From contig CP191518.1 of NCBI GenBank assembly GCA_050516505.1, forward strand, positions 3,968,001 to 4,032,000: DNA of 64,000 nt, read 5' to 3'. Shown here piece by piece: positions 15,899-24,549 of this stretch; position 1 is the stretch's first letter; the number at the start of each line of letters is the position of its first letter. A program made the position numbers and the translations under genes. A model generated the notes under the pieces. It did not search any database, had not been told where the DNA came from, and worked only from the letters and a program-made list of their open reading frames with translations. Source of the DNA: Scandinavium ludwigii_A (GTDB taxonomy: Bacteria; Pseudomonadota; Gammaproteobacteria; Enterobacterales; Enterobacteriaceae).

Positions 15899-18190
15899 GT
15901 GTCCGAGCTTGTTTCTATTGCTCTGTTTCTCGCTTCCGTTGTGATTTATTCATGGAAAGCGGGACGTAATACTTGGTGGTTTGCATCCATCCTGATGGTG
16001 CTTGGACTTTTTGTGGTCCTGAACCTGACCCTTTACGCCAGTGACTATTTCACCGGCGACGGTATTAACGATGCCGTGCTTTATACCCTGACCAACAGCC
16101 TGACCGGCGCGGGCATCAGCAAATACATCCTGCCCGGAATTGGTTTGGTCCTGGCGCTGGTTTTGGTCTTTGGTGGACTCGGCTGGGTACTACGCCGTCG
16201 TCGCCATCATCCGCATCATCTCGGCTACAGCGTCCTCGCGCTGGGGCTGGCGCTGGCGTCGGTGGATGCCAGCCCGGCGTTTCGCCAGATAACCGAACTG
16301 GTAAAATCCCAGTCCCGCGATGGCGATCCGGACTTTGCCACCTGGTATAAAGAGCCGTCGAAATCCATTCCAAATCCGAAGCTGAACCTGGTGTATATCT
16401 ACGGTGAAAGCCTCGAGCGCACCTATTTTGATAATAAAGCGTTCCCGAACCTGACGCCGGAGCTCGGCAAGCTCAAAGGTGAGAGCATCGATTTCAGCCA
16501 CACCATGCAGTTGCCGGGCACCGATTACACCATCGCCGGTATGGTCGCCTCCCAGTGCGGGATTCCGCTGTTCGCACCGTTCGAAGGCAATGCCTCGGCC
16601 TCGGTTTCGAGCTTCTTCCCGCAGAACATTTGCCTCGGCGACATCCTGAAAAATTCGGGCTATAAAAACTACTTTATGCAGGGCGCTAACCTGCGCTTCG
16701 CCGGGAAAGACGTGTTCCTGCAATCGCACGGTTTTGACCATCTTTACGGTGCCGAAGAGCTGAAAACACGCGTTGCGGACCCAAGCTATCGCAACGACTG
16801 GGGCTTCTACGACGACACGGTTCTCGACGAAGTGTGGAAAAAGTACGAAGAGTTGTCCAAATCCGGCCAACGTTTCTCTCTTTTCACGCTGACGGTCGAC
16901 ACGCATCACCCGGATGGATTTATCTCCCGCACCTGCGATCGCAAAAAGTATGAGATTGACGGGAAAACCAACCAGTCATTCAGCGCGGTGACCTGTAGCC
17001 AGGAACACGTGGCGGCGCTGATCGAAAAAATCAAAGCCTCGCCGTACTTTAAGAACACGGTGATCGTGGTGTCATCTGACCACCTGGCGATGAAAAATAC
17101 CGCCTGGGATTACCTCAACAAACAGGATCGCAGCAACCTGTTCTTCGTGATTCGTGGCGATAAGCCGCAACAGGAAGTGATGGGCGTGAAGCGCAGCACC
17201 ATGGATAACGGCGCGACGGTGCTGGATATTCTTGGCGGCGATAACTTTATCGGCCTGGGCCGCAGTAGCCTGTCCGGCCAGTCGCTGGCAGAAGTCTTCC
17301 TCAACATGAAAGAAAAAGTGCTGGCGTGGAAGCCGGACATTATTCGCCTGTGGAACTTCCCGAAATCGATCAAAGATTTCACCATCGACGAGCAGAAAGG
17401 GATGATTGCGTTCTCCGGGTCGCACTTCCGTTTGCCGCTGTTGCTGAAAGTGTCGGATAACCGCGTTGAGCCGCTGCCGGAAAGTGAATACTCCGCCCCG
17501 CTGCGTTATCAGCTGGCAGATTTCGCTCCGCGCGACAACTTCATGTGGATTGACAGCTGCTACAAAATGGCCCAGCTGTGGGCGCCGGAACTGGCGCTGT
17601 CCACCGACTGGTGCGTGTCTCAGGGCCAGCTTGGGGGGCAGCAAAAAGTGCAGCACGTCGATAAAGCCCAATGGAAAGGCAAAGCCGCGTTTAAAGATGT
17701 GGTTATCGACATGGAACGCTATAAAGGCAACGTCGATACCCTGAAAGTCGTCGATAACGACATTCGTTATAAAGCGGACAGCTTCATCTTCAACGTCGCC
17801 GGTGCGCCGGAAGAGGTCAAACAGTTCAGCGGGATTTCACGCCCGGAAAGCTGGGGCCGCTGGTCTAACGCGCAGTTGGGCAATGAAGTGAAGATTGAGT
17901 ACAAAACGCCGCTGCCGCCGAAATTCGACCTGGTGATCACCGCCAAAGCCTATGGCGAAAATGCGGACAAACCGATCCCAGTGCGGGTCGGCAACAGTGA
18001 ACAAACGCTGACTCTGGGCAAAGACGTCACAACCACCACGCTGCATTTCGACAATCCGACGAACAGCAACCAGCTGACCATCGTACCGCCGGACCCGCAG
18101 ACCACCAACGAGGGCAACATTCTCGGTCACGCCCCACGTCAGTTGGGGATTGGGATGGTGGAAATCAAAGTGGTGAAATCGGAAGGATAA
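15899..18190 (+). CDS. opgB: Phosphoglycerol transferase I (OpgB)
   Basis: 763 residues, the E. coli length, starting with GTG (MSELVSIALFLASVVIYSWK). An inner-membrane enzyme of the LtaS-like alkaline phosphatase superfamily, it transfers phosphoglycerol from phosphatidylglycerol to osmoregulated periplasmic glucans. Three or four N-terminal helices (about 1-125) precede the catalytic domain, with YGESLER, GTDYTIAGM (probable Thr nucleophile region) and SSDHLAM as metal-ligand and active-site segments. A strong terminator follows. Confidence 0.95.
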   Translation: MSELVSIALFLASVVIYSWKAGRNTWWFASILMVLGLFVVLNLTLYASDYFTGDGINDAVLYTLTNSLTGAGISKYILPGIGLVLALVLVFGGLGWVLRRRRHHPHHLGYSVLALGLALASVDASPAFRQITELVKSQSRDGDPDFATWYKEPSKSIPNPKLNLVYIYGESLERTYFDNKAFPNLTPELGKLKGESIDFSHTMQLPGTDYTIAGMVASQCGIPLFAPFEGNASASVSSFFPQNICLGDILKNSGYKNYFMQGANLRFAGKDVFLQSHGFDHLYGAEELKTRVADPSYRNDWGFYDDTVLDEVWKKYEELSKSGQRFSLFTLTVDTHHPDGFISRTCDRKKYEIDGKTNQSFSAVTCSQEHVAALIEKIKASPYFKNTVIVVSSDHLAMKNTAWDYLNKQDRSNLFFVIRGDKPQQEVMGVKRSTMDNGATVLDILGGDNFIGLGRSSLSGQSLAEVFLNMKEKVLAWKPDIIRLWNFPKSIKDFTIDEQKGMIAFSGSHFRLPLLLKVSDNRVEPLPESEYSAPLRYQLADFAPRDNFMWIDSCYKMAQLWAPELALSTDWCVSQGQLGGQQKVQHVDKAQWKGKAAFKDVVIDMERYKGNVDTLKVVDNDIRYKADSFIFNVAGAPEEVKQFSGISRPESWGRWSNAQLGNEVKIEYKTPLPPKFDLVITAKAYGENADKPIPVRVGNSEQTLTLGKDVTTTTLHFDNPTNSNQLTIVPPDPQTTNEGNILGHAPRQLGIGMVEIKVVKSEG

Positions 18191-18196
18191 AAAAAG

Positions 18197-18219
18197 GGGA
18201 GCTTCGGCTCCCTTTTTTT
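18197..18219 (+). terminator. Rho-independent terminator of opgB
   Basis: GGGAGC-TTCG-GCTCCC stem-loop with a stable tetraloop, followed by seven Ts, a few bases after the opgB stop. Confidence 0.92.
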
Positions 18220-18287
18220 GCCCGGTGGCACCGGGCATTTAACGTCAGAATTGTAGGCCCGGCAAGCCAGCGCCGCCGGGCGTTATC
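18219..18287. repeat. REP-like palindromic repeats between opgB and tsr
   Basis: A 9-1-9 palindrome (TGCCCGGTG/CACCGGGCA, 18219-18237) is followed by a REP-type unit GTAGGCCCGGCAAGCC...GCCGGGC (about 18254-18281). It lies in the gap between two converging genes, the usual location for REP elements. Confidence 0.75.
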
Positions 18288-18291
18288 AATG

Positions 18292-19959
18292 TCAGAAGGT
18301 TTCCCAGTTATCACCGTGTTCAGACGCGGCGGCTTTTCGCAGCGTCTGAACTGGCGCACCGGTTTTCGGGGCTGATGACTCACGCTTCGCTGCCTGCTGT
18401 GACTGCTGAATACGGAACACCGCCACCGCCTGCGTCAGACGGCTCGCCTGCTCTTCCAGCGCGGCTGCTGCCGATGCGGACTCTTCTACCAGCGAGGCAT
18501 TTTGCTGCGTCACACGGTCCATCTCGGACACTGCCAGACCCACCTGATCGATCCCGCGGCTCTGCTCGTCGGATGCCGACGCGATTTCACCCATGATGTC
18601 CGTCACGCGGGTAACCGCATTCACGATCTCATCCATGGTTTCACCGGCGCTTTCTACCAACGTTGAGCCGATATCAACCCGGCTCACGGAATCTTCGATC
18701 AGGCTTTTGATCTCACGTGCCGCCTGGGCGCTACGCTGGGCCAGATTACGCACTTCACCGGCGACCACAGCAAAACCACGCCCCTGCTCACCGGCACGCG
18801 CGGCTTCTACCGCGGCGTTCAGCGCCAGAATGTTAGTCTGGAAGGCAATTCCGTCAATAACGCTGATAATGTCGGCAATTTTCTGCGAACTGCTGGTGAT
18901 GTCGCGCATCGTCTGCACCACGTTGTCCACCACTTTGCCGCCCTTCTGCGCGGTTTCCGACGCACTCAGCGCCAGATGGCTCGCCTGACGGGCGTTTTCG
19001 GCGTTCTGTTTCACCGTCGCGGTCAGTTCTTCCATGCTCGCAGCGGTCTCTTCCAGAGAAGCGGCCTGCTGTTCGGTACGAGAAGAGAGATCGTTGTTGC
19101 CCATCGCGATTTCGCTGGCACCGCTGTAAATCGCATCGGCACCGTTACGCACTTCGCCGACGGTACGCACCAACTCGCTCTGCATATGGCGCAGAGAATC
19201 CGCCAGTTGACCCATTTCGTTGCTGCCGTGCACATCGATAGGCTTCACCAGGTCACCCCCGGCAATATGACGAATGCTGTCGATCACTCGCGTCAGCGGC
19301 TGGATCAACGCTTTGTGGATCCCAAGCCAGACCACAACGATCACCGCCAGCACCGCAACCAGCACGCTGATTAGCACCCAGATCGCCTGATTATAAGAGC
19401 TGCTGTTATCTTCCACAGCCAGCTCATACAGATGATCGTTTTGCTGGAAATACGTCACGTAGGCATTCTCAAAACCATCCTGATAGCGCTGAGTGGGCTG
19501 ATCGAAGAAGTCGTTGATCTTACCCGCGCCCAGCAACTGGATAAGCTCCGCCAGCGCGCCGTGATAGATATCGTAATTACGTTTAATGTCGAGCGCGGCC
19601 GCTTCACTCTGACGCGGATCGCGCGGCTGGGCTTCATATTCCGCCCAACGCTTTTCCGCATCATTGAGAGAGGCGGTGGCTACTTTCATCAGTTCTGCCA
19701 CGGTCGCGCCGCTGCCGATATTGTTCTGATCCATCATGTAGCGGATCCCGGCACGGTTGAGCGTGTTACGGGTTTGCAGCAGTGCCACCCAGCTGCCGTT
19801 CAGCGTGGCCTGCTGCTGGCGGATGGTTTGCAGAACGGTGAAGTTTTCTTTGTCGTGTTTCAGCGCATTAAAGAACAGGCCGCCGGATGTCAGTTGTAAA
19901 AGGCCAAAGATGACCAAAACCAGCACGAGGCTGGTCACAATTTTGATGCGAGTTAACAT
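18292..19959 (-). CDS. tsr: Serine chemoreceptor Tsr
   Basis: 555 residues. Transmembrane helix 1 (about 7-28) is followed by a periplasmic four-helix sensor, helix 2 (about 190-213), HAMP domain and cytoplasmic signalling coiled coil. The hairpin tip IAFQTNILALNAAVEAARAG is the invariant CheA/CheW-binding region, and methylation helices flank it. The C-terminus NWETF is the pentapeptide that docks CheR and CheB. A ligand Arg/Thr pair like that of Tsr lies in TRNTLNRAGIRYMMD. Transcribed from the sigma-28 promoter annotated upstream. Confidence 0.95.
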   Translation of the reverse strand: MLTRIKIVTSLVLVLVIFGLLQLTSGGLFFNALKHDKENFTVLQTIRQQQATLNGSWVALLQTRNTLNRAGIRYMMDQNNIGSGATVAELMKVATASLNDAEKRWAEYEAQPRDPRQSEAAALDIKRNYDIYHGALAELIQLLGAGKINDFFDQPTQRYQDGFENAYVTYFQQNDHLYELAVEDNSSSYNQAIWVLISVLVAVLAVIVVVWLGIHKALIQPLTRVIDSIRHIAGGDLVKPIDVHGSNEMGQLADSLRHMQSELVRTVGEVRNGADAIYSGASEIAMGNNDLSSRTEQQAASLEETAASMEELTATVKQNAENARQASHLALSASETAQKGGKVVDNVVQTMRDITSSSQKIADIISVIDGIAFQTNILALNAAVEAARAGEQGRGFAVVAGEVRNLAQRSAQAAREIKSLIEDSVSRVDIGSTLVESAGETMDEIVNAVTRVTDIMGEIASASDEQSRGIDQVGLAVSEMDRVTQQNASLVEESASAAAALEEQASRLTQAVAVFRIQQSQQAAKRESSAPKTGAPVQTLRKAAASEHGDNWETF

Positions 19960-19990
19960 TTTTTCTCTTTCCTGTGGGAAGTTAACAGTT

Positions 19991-20017
19991 AATTCGGCCT
20001 GAAAAGAGAAAACTTTA
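19991..20017 (-). promoter_or_regulatory. Sigma-28 (FliA) flagellar promoter of tsr
   Basis: On the minus strand, TAAAGTTT (20017-20010), an 11-bp spacer, then GCCGAATT (19998-19991). This matches the FliA consensus TAAAGTTT-N11-GCCGATAA at all but two positions and lies 32 bp from the tsr ATG. Confidence 0.9.
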
Positions 20018-20126
20018 AGGAAATTCCTACTGTTTCACGGATACGCCACGGATTTTCACTGGCGCAATTCGCTCTCTGCGTCTACCGCACCGCCGGGCTG
20101 CGACACTCCCTGATTTATGGTACAAA

Positions 20127-20154
20127 GTATCATTCTTAATTAATTGAGTGATAC
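20127..20154 (+). promoter_or_regulatory. Candidate operator of the rpiR-type gene
   Basis: GTATCA (20127-20132) and TGATAC (20149-20154) form an imperfect inverted repeat (outer GTATCA-x-TC arms) immediately before the regulator's ATG, consistent with autoregulation. The TGATAC half-site recurs at 26086-26091 and 26151-26156 between the deacylase and PLP-enzyme genes. Assignment to this regulator is inference. Confidence 0.4.
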
Positions 20155-20159
20155 TGCAT

Positions 20160-21023
20160 ATGGCCTGGACAATCGACATCATCTCCTGCATCACCGACCG
20201 CTTTATGAGTCTGACGCCCACTGAAAAGCGCATCGCTCAGTTTATTCTCGACGATGTCGCCAGTGCCGCAGAACTGCCGATCGCCGAACTGGCGCGTTTG
20301 ACCGATACCAGCCAGGCCTCCGTCACCCGCTTTGCCCGCGCACTGGGTTGCAAAGACGTGCGCGAACTGAAGCTGAAACTGGCGCAGTCACTGGCGGTCG
20401 GACAGCGTTTCATTCTCGACGTTCCGGATCTCGAAGGGGTGCAAGGGATTTACGAATCCATCATTAGCGTGCTGGAAACGAACCGTCGCGCCCTCAACGC
20501 CACGTCACTCAATCAGGCGGTGAGCTGGCTGAGCAATGCCCGGCAGATCCTCGCCATTGGCATGGGTGGAGGGTCAACTATCTGCGCACAAGAGATGCAG
20601 TACCGTCTGTTCCGCCTCGGTCTGCCGGTGGTAAGCCAGAACGACGGGCTATTGGTTCGCATGATGTGTTCATCGGTGACGCCGCAGGACGTCGTGGTGG
20701 CGCTATCACTGGGCGGATATACCCCCGAAATTACCGAAAGCGCCGCGATTGCCCGACAATATGGGGCAAAGGTGATTGCCATAACGCCGGAAGATACGCC
20801 GCTCGCGGAGCAGGCCGATCTGGTGCTGCCGCTGCTGGTGAGGGAAAACGACTATATCTTCAAGCCCAGCACCTCGCGTTACGCGATGCTGGCGATGATC
20901 GATGTGCTCGCCACCGAACTGGCAATGGCGAACAAGGCGCAGGCCAAAGACCGTATGCGCCGCATCAAACTGGTTCTCGACAGCCATCGCGGCGGCGCTG
21001 ACCGCCAACCGCTTGGCGATTAA
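20160..21023 (+). CDS. MurR/RpiR-family transcriptional regulator
   Basis: 287 residues. The N-terminal RpiR helix-turn-helix (about 1-75; LTPTEKRIAQFIL, then TDTSQASVTRFARALGC) is joined to a C-terminal SIS sugar-phosphate isomerase-like domain (about 110-250; ILAIGMGGGSTICAQEM, VVVALSLGGYTPE). SIS domains sense phosphorylated sugars, so 2-keto-3-deoxy-6-phosphogalactonate, the intermediate made by the neighbouring genes, is a plausible effector. It is convergent with the aldolase gene and the stop codons overlap by 4 bp. A GTG four codons upstream is an alternative start. Confidence 0.85.
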   Translation: MAWTIDIISCITDRFMSLTPTEKRIAQFILDDVASAAELPIAELARLTDTSQASVTRFARALGCKDVRELKLKLAQSLAVGQRFILDVPDLEGVQGIYESIISVLETNRRALNATSLNQAVSWLSNARQILAIGMGGGSTICAQEMQYRLFRLGLPVVSQNDGLLVRMMCSSVTPQDVVVALSLGGYTPEITESAAIARQYGAKVIAITPEDTPLAEQADLVLPLLVRENDYIFKPSTSRYAMLAMIDVLATELAMANKAQAKDRMRRIKLVLDSHRGGADRQPLGD

Positions 21024-21625
21024 TGCGCCGCGTGCCAGGCCTGCATAAACCGTCGCGCCTGCTGGCGCGTCTGTTCGACGCTCTGCCCGACGCGATACAG
21101 GTCACTGCCCAATCCCGCGCCTGCACAACCCGCCGTCAGATAATCTGACAGGTTATCCGGCGTAATGCCTCCCACCGCAAGTACCGGAACCTCCGGCGGT
21201 AACACCGCTTTGAGCGCCGATATGTAGGCAGGCCCAAACGCCGACGACGGGAAAATTTTCAGCCACTGCGCTCCGGCCTCCAGCGCCGTAAACGCCTCGG
21301 TGGCGGTGGCGCAACCGGCGCACACCAACATGCCATTACTCACCGCGCGGCGAATGACCGCAGGCTGGGTATTTGGGGTCACCACCAGCCTGGCTTTGGC
21401 ATTCACCAGCGTCGTCACCTGCGACACGTTCAACACGGTGCCTGCGCCAATCATCGCCTGCTCACCAAAACGGGCAACCGCCTGCGGGATGCTGCGCTGC
21501 CAGTCCGGTGAATTCAGCGGGATTTCGATATACCGAAAACCCTCTTCGAGCAGCGTCTCGATATGGGAATCGGCTTCCTGCGGGGTGATGCCGCGCAGGA
21601 TAGCCACCAGCTTAACGTCGTGCAT
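21020..21625 (-). CDS. dgoA: 2-dehydro-3-deoxy-6-phosphogalactonate aldolase
   Basis: 201-residue class I aldolase of the KDPG/KDPGal family, closely resembling E. coli DgoA. It splits 2-keto-3-deoxy-6-phosphogalactonate into pyruvate and glyceraldehyde 3-phosphate. The Schiff-base lysine is Lys123 in WLKIFPSSAFGP; the catalytic Glu is Glu34 in YIEIPLNSP, with GAGTVL and VGGITPDN phosphate loops also present. E. coli DgoA is encoded with galactonate genes; here it is the last gene of symporter-dgoK-dgoA, overlapping dgoK by 14 bp. Confidence 0.92.
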   Translation of the reverse strand: MHDVKLVAILRGITPQEADSHIETLLEEGFRYIEIPLNSPDWQRSIPQAVARFGEQAMIGAGTVLNVSQVTTLVNAKARLVVTPNTQPAVIRRAVSNGMLVCAGCATATEAFTALEAGAQWLKIFPSSAFGPAYISALKAVLPPEVPVLAVGGITPDNLSDYLTAGCAGAGLGSDLYRVGQSVEQTRQQARRFMQAWHAAH

Positions 21626-22484
21626 CGATAATCCTCTCTATTCCCTGTAAGAATGCCGCTTGCGCGCCGCACTCGTTGACTGCGATATCCAGCCGGGCAA
21701 ACGCCTGCCGGTAGCGCGGGCTCAGCACCTCACTCGCCACCAGCGTTATCTGCTGCGGCTGATAGCGCTGAGTCAGCGTGGCTACCTCTGCGCCAATCAA
21801 CAGCCCCGAAAGAGCATCGCTCACCGCCGTTTTTTCCAGCACGCCCAGTACCCATGCCGCGCGGGTAGCAAAGAGCTGATTGACCAGCGAAGGCGTATTC
21901 AGCCCTCTCTCCAGTCCCTGCACAAACGCGGTTTCATCAGGCTGCTGAGGCGGCAACCCTTTGCCAATCAGCGAATGATTCATCAATAAATGATGCAGTT
22001 CACCGGTCATTGATGTGTCAAAACGCGTGACCTGCCCGCCTTCAACGCTGACCCATTTACTGTGAGTGCCTGGCATCACGTAGCAGAGAGAAGGAGCCAA
22101 CTGCATCGCACCGAGCAGCTGGGTTTCTTCGCCGCGCATTACGTTGTACTCCCCGTCTCGCGCCCATTTCAGGCCAGGCACAATCCAGACCTGATCTGCC
22201 ACTTCGCAGAGCTGTTCCCCAACCTGGTTGAGCGATACCGGACACGGCAGATATCCTGCCGGACGCCAGCCGGCTTCACTGCCAATCATTCCAGCCATCA
22301 GCACAGGGAGCGGAGCCTCCTTTCGCCACGGGCCAATATGGCGGGCGAACAGTTCAGGTGCTTCGCCTGCGGCCATCTGCGTAACGCCACAGGGCACATT
22401 CAACGTGCCAATGCAGGTTCCACGTTCGATAAGCCAGGCGCGCAGGTGCGTAGAACCCCAGTCAACGGCGATATAGCGTTCCAT
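21612..22484 (-). CDS. dgoK: 2-dehydro-3-deoxygalactonokinase
   Basis: 290 residues, DgoK family. It phosphorylates 2-keto-3-deoxygalactonate at C6 with ATP. The N-terminal IAVDWGSTHLRAWL is the phosphate-1 motif of this ASKHA kinase; MRGEETQLLGA, PGTHSKWV and MTGELHHLL are strongly conserved in DgoK. Only 2 bp separate it from the upstream symporter gene. Confidence 0.92.
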   Translation of the reverse strand: MERYIAVDWGSTHLRAWLIERGTCIGTLNVPCGVTQMAAGEAPELFARHIGPWRKEAPLPVLMAGMIGSEAGWRPAGYLPCPVSLNQVGEQLCEVADQVWIVPGLKWARDGEYNVMRGEETQLLGAMQLAPSLCYVMPGTHSKWVSVEGGQVTRFDTSMTGELHHLLMNHSLIGKGLPPQQPDETAFVQGLERGLNTPSLVNQLFATRAAWVLGVLEKTAVSDALSGLLIGAEVATLTQRYQPQQITLVASEVLSPRYRQAFARLDIAVNECGAQAAFLQGIERIIDARR

Positions 22485-22486
22485 TG

Positions 22487-23974
22487 TTAGCCCTCCGACG
22501 GCTTGCGCTTGCCAATCGGCAGCGGCGGCGGTGTCGGCTGGCTTTCACGTTCGCGGGTGATCATCTCCAGCGCTTCTTCACGACTCATGCTGCTGGCAGG
22601 GGTTATCAGCGTTACACCGACACCGGCAATCAGGCTCGTCAGCACCGACGGCAGACAAGGGTTGCCCCAAAAGGCCATCCAGCTGCTGTCCATCAGCACC
22701 ACCATCGAAGCAATCGCCCCACCTGCCAGGGCGGCCACGGCACCCTGCCAGTTAAAGCGCGTCCAGAAGCGACCGAGCATCGTGCAGATAAACATGCCGG
22801 ACATGATCATGGAGATCATTTTGGTGATATAGCTGATGATGTCGTTGGACGTTAGTGCAAAGACCAGCGCCAGAGCGATGACAACCACGAGGAAAATCCG
22901 TGACGTACGAATCGCCTTTTCCGGCGCGGGCATGTGCCCGGTGACGAGGGTGTAGAGATCGCGCAGCATAATCGACACCGCGGCAATCGCATCCGAACTG
23001 CCGGAGGACATATTGGCCGACATCCCTGCAATCAGCACCGCCATTGCCAGCACCGGCGGCAAGACCTGAGTCGCAAACAGGAAAGCGAAACCGCTGTTTG
23101 CAAGCGCGGGGTTCATGGTCCAGACCGCCATGCCGATAATCGCGGGCAGGAATGAAAACATCAGGTACAGCAGGCCCGTGATAGTGAAGGACTGACGCAC
23201 CGAAGAAACGGTTTTTGCGGAGTAAATACGCTGACGATAAGACGGCGTAGCCAGCACGCCAACGGCTATCACCAGCGCCAGTGAAAACGCGGGTAACACA
23301 CCGAGTTTATCGACGGCAAACAGGCTTTGTGCCGCCGGGTCTACCGCATGTTGAATAGGGCCCCAGCCACCAACATGCTGTACCGCCAGAACCGCCATCA
23401 GAATGAAACCAACGAACAGGACAATCGACTGAATCGTATCAATCCATACCACGGCGGAATATCCACCGATGCCGACATAAACAATAAATGCAAAGGCAAT
23501 AATGACCTTGGCGACATTAATATCAATTCCACTGGCCCATGAAAGATATAACCCGCCACCCAATATATGGGCACCCAGCCAGCCAATAGAGGCGATAAAT
23601 ATTAACACAGCGACCAGGTTCTTTATTATTTTGCTGCCGCCGGTGTAATAAGACATCTCTTCGCTCATGGTCATAAAGCGGAATTTACGCACCGGAGCAA
23701 AGAGCCACGCCACCAGCAATATACCGACCGCGCCACCCAGGCCATATAGCATTCCGGCCCAGCCGTTGGTATAACCAAACCCTACAGCCCCCACGCTCGA
23801 CCCCGTGCCAACCATGGTGCCTACCGTGGAGCCCAGCGTCAGGACCATCGGCAATGACCGCCCGCCAAGCAGGAAGTCGTCGCCGGTTTTTTGGTGTCGG
23901 GAAACATACCACCCCAGCGTAATCATGGCGCAGGCGTAAATGCTAAACCAAATCAGAAATGACATACTGTTCAT
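22487..23974 (-). CDS. Sodium:solute symporter (SSS family)
   Basis: 495 residues with about 13 membrane helices, as in SSS-family proteins (PutP, PanF, SGLT). Typical segments are DDFLLGGRSLPMVLTLGS near the N-terminus and VLIAGMSANMSSGSSDAIAAVSIMLRDLY, a probable Na+-site helix. The hydrophilic C-terminal tail is Pro/Glu-rich. It leads the dgoK-dgoA transcript, so its cargo is presumably the substrate of this locus, a sugar acid or N-acyl amino sugar acid; sequence alone does not tell. Confidence 0.85.
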   Translation of the reverse strand: MNSMSFLIWFSIYACAMITLGWYVSRHQKTGDDFLLGGRSLPMVLTLGSTVGTMVGTGSSVGAVGFGYTNGWAGMLYGLGGAVGILLVAWLFAPVRKFRFMTMSEEMSYYTGGSKIIKNLVAVLIFIASIGWLGAHILGGGLYLSWASGIDINVAKVIIAFAFIVYVGIGGYSAVVWIDTIQSIVLFVGFILMAVLAVQHVGGWGPIQHAVDPAAQSLFAVDKLGVLPAFSLALVIAVGVLATPSYRQRIYSAKTVSSVRQSFTITGLLYLMFSFLPAIIGMAVWTMNPALANSGFAFLFATQVLPPVLAMAVLIAGMSANMSSGSSDAIAAVSIMLRDLYTLVTGHMPAPEKAIRTSRIFLVVVIALALVFALTSNDIISYITKMISMIMSGMFICTMLGRFWTRFNWQGAVAALAGGAIASMVVLMDSSWMAFWGNPCLPSVLTSLIAGVGVTLITPASSMSREEALEMITRERESQPTPPPLPIGKRKPSEG

Positions 23975-24124
23975 AATTCACATCCAATATCAGAAATAAT
24001 ATCCGGCATTGCAAATATTATGCGTTAACGTGATGGTCACCTGAAAAAAGGCATAGAAAGGCCAAGAGTACTTTCAGATAACATTCCGAAAATGTACCGC
24101 TTTTACATTTTTATAATTGACGTT

Positions 24125-24144
24125 GGCCCCCTTAGCCGGGGGCC
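24125..24144 (-). terminator. Hairpin after ridA
   Basis: GGCCCCC/GGGGGCC stem with a 6-nt loop, just past the ridA stop on the minus strand. No T-run follows, so full termination is uncertain and read-through into the symporter operon is possible. Confidence 0.4.
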
Positions 24145-24150
24145 GTTGGC

Positions 24151-24549
24151 TTATATCCGGGAAGCGTTAAAACAGGTCACATCGACTTCGACTTTACAGT
24201 CGACGACTAAATCCGCGACACAACAAATACGCGCCGGTGGATTTTCGCCAAAGAATTCACGGAACACTTTGTTAAACGACTGGAAATAACGTGAGTCTGT
24301 GAGGATCACTTTAACGTGAACAACGTCTGCCAGGGTATAGCCCGCTTCGTTCATGATGTCGACGCAGTTCTGAATGGCCAGTCGGGACTGATCGACAATG
24401 CCGCCTTCCACCACTTCGCCATTTTTCATTGGAGTCTGACCGGAAACATACAGCCAGCCTCCCGCCTCGACTGCGCGAGCGAAAGGCAGGTGCTGACCAC
24501 CGGTGCCCGTTCCGCCTTCTACGCCATAACGTTTAATGCTCATCTTCAC
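24151..24549 (-). CDS. RidA-family enamine/imine deaminase
   Basis: 132 residues of the YjgF/YER057c/UK114 (RidA) family, trimeric cytosolic proteins that hydrolyse the reactive enamine/imine intermediates released by PLP-dependent dehydratases. Signature residues are LYVSGQTPMKNGEVV, a QNCVDIMNEAGYTLADVVHVKV stretch, and the catalytic-type Arg in PPARICC. Its ATG overlaps the deacylase stop (ATGA). The presence of a PLP enzyme gene next door explains why a RidA is encoded here. Confidence 0.88.
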   Translation of the reverse strand: MKMSIKRYGVEGGTGTGGQHLPFARAVEAGGWLYVSGQTPMKNGEVVEGGIVDQSRLAIQNCVDIMNEAGYTLADVVHVKVILTDSRYFQSFNKVFREFFGENPPARICCVADLVVDCKVEVDVTCFNASRI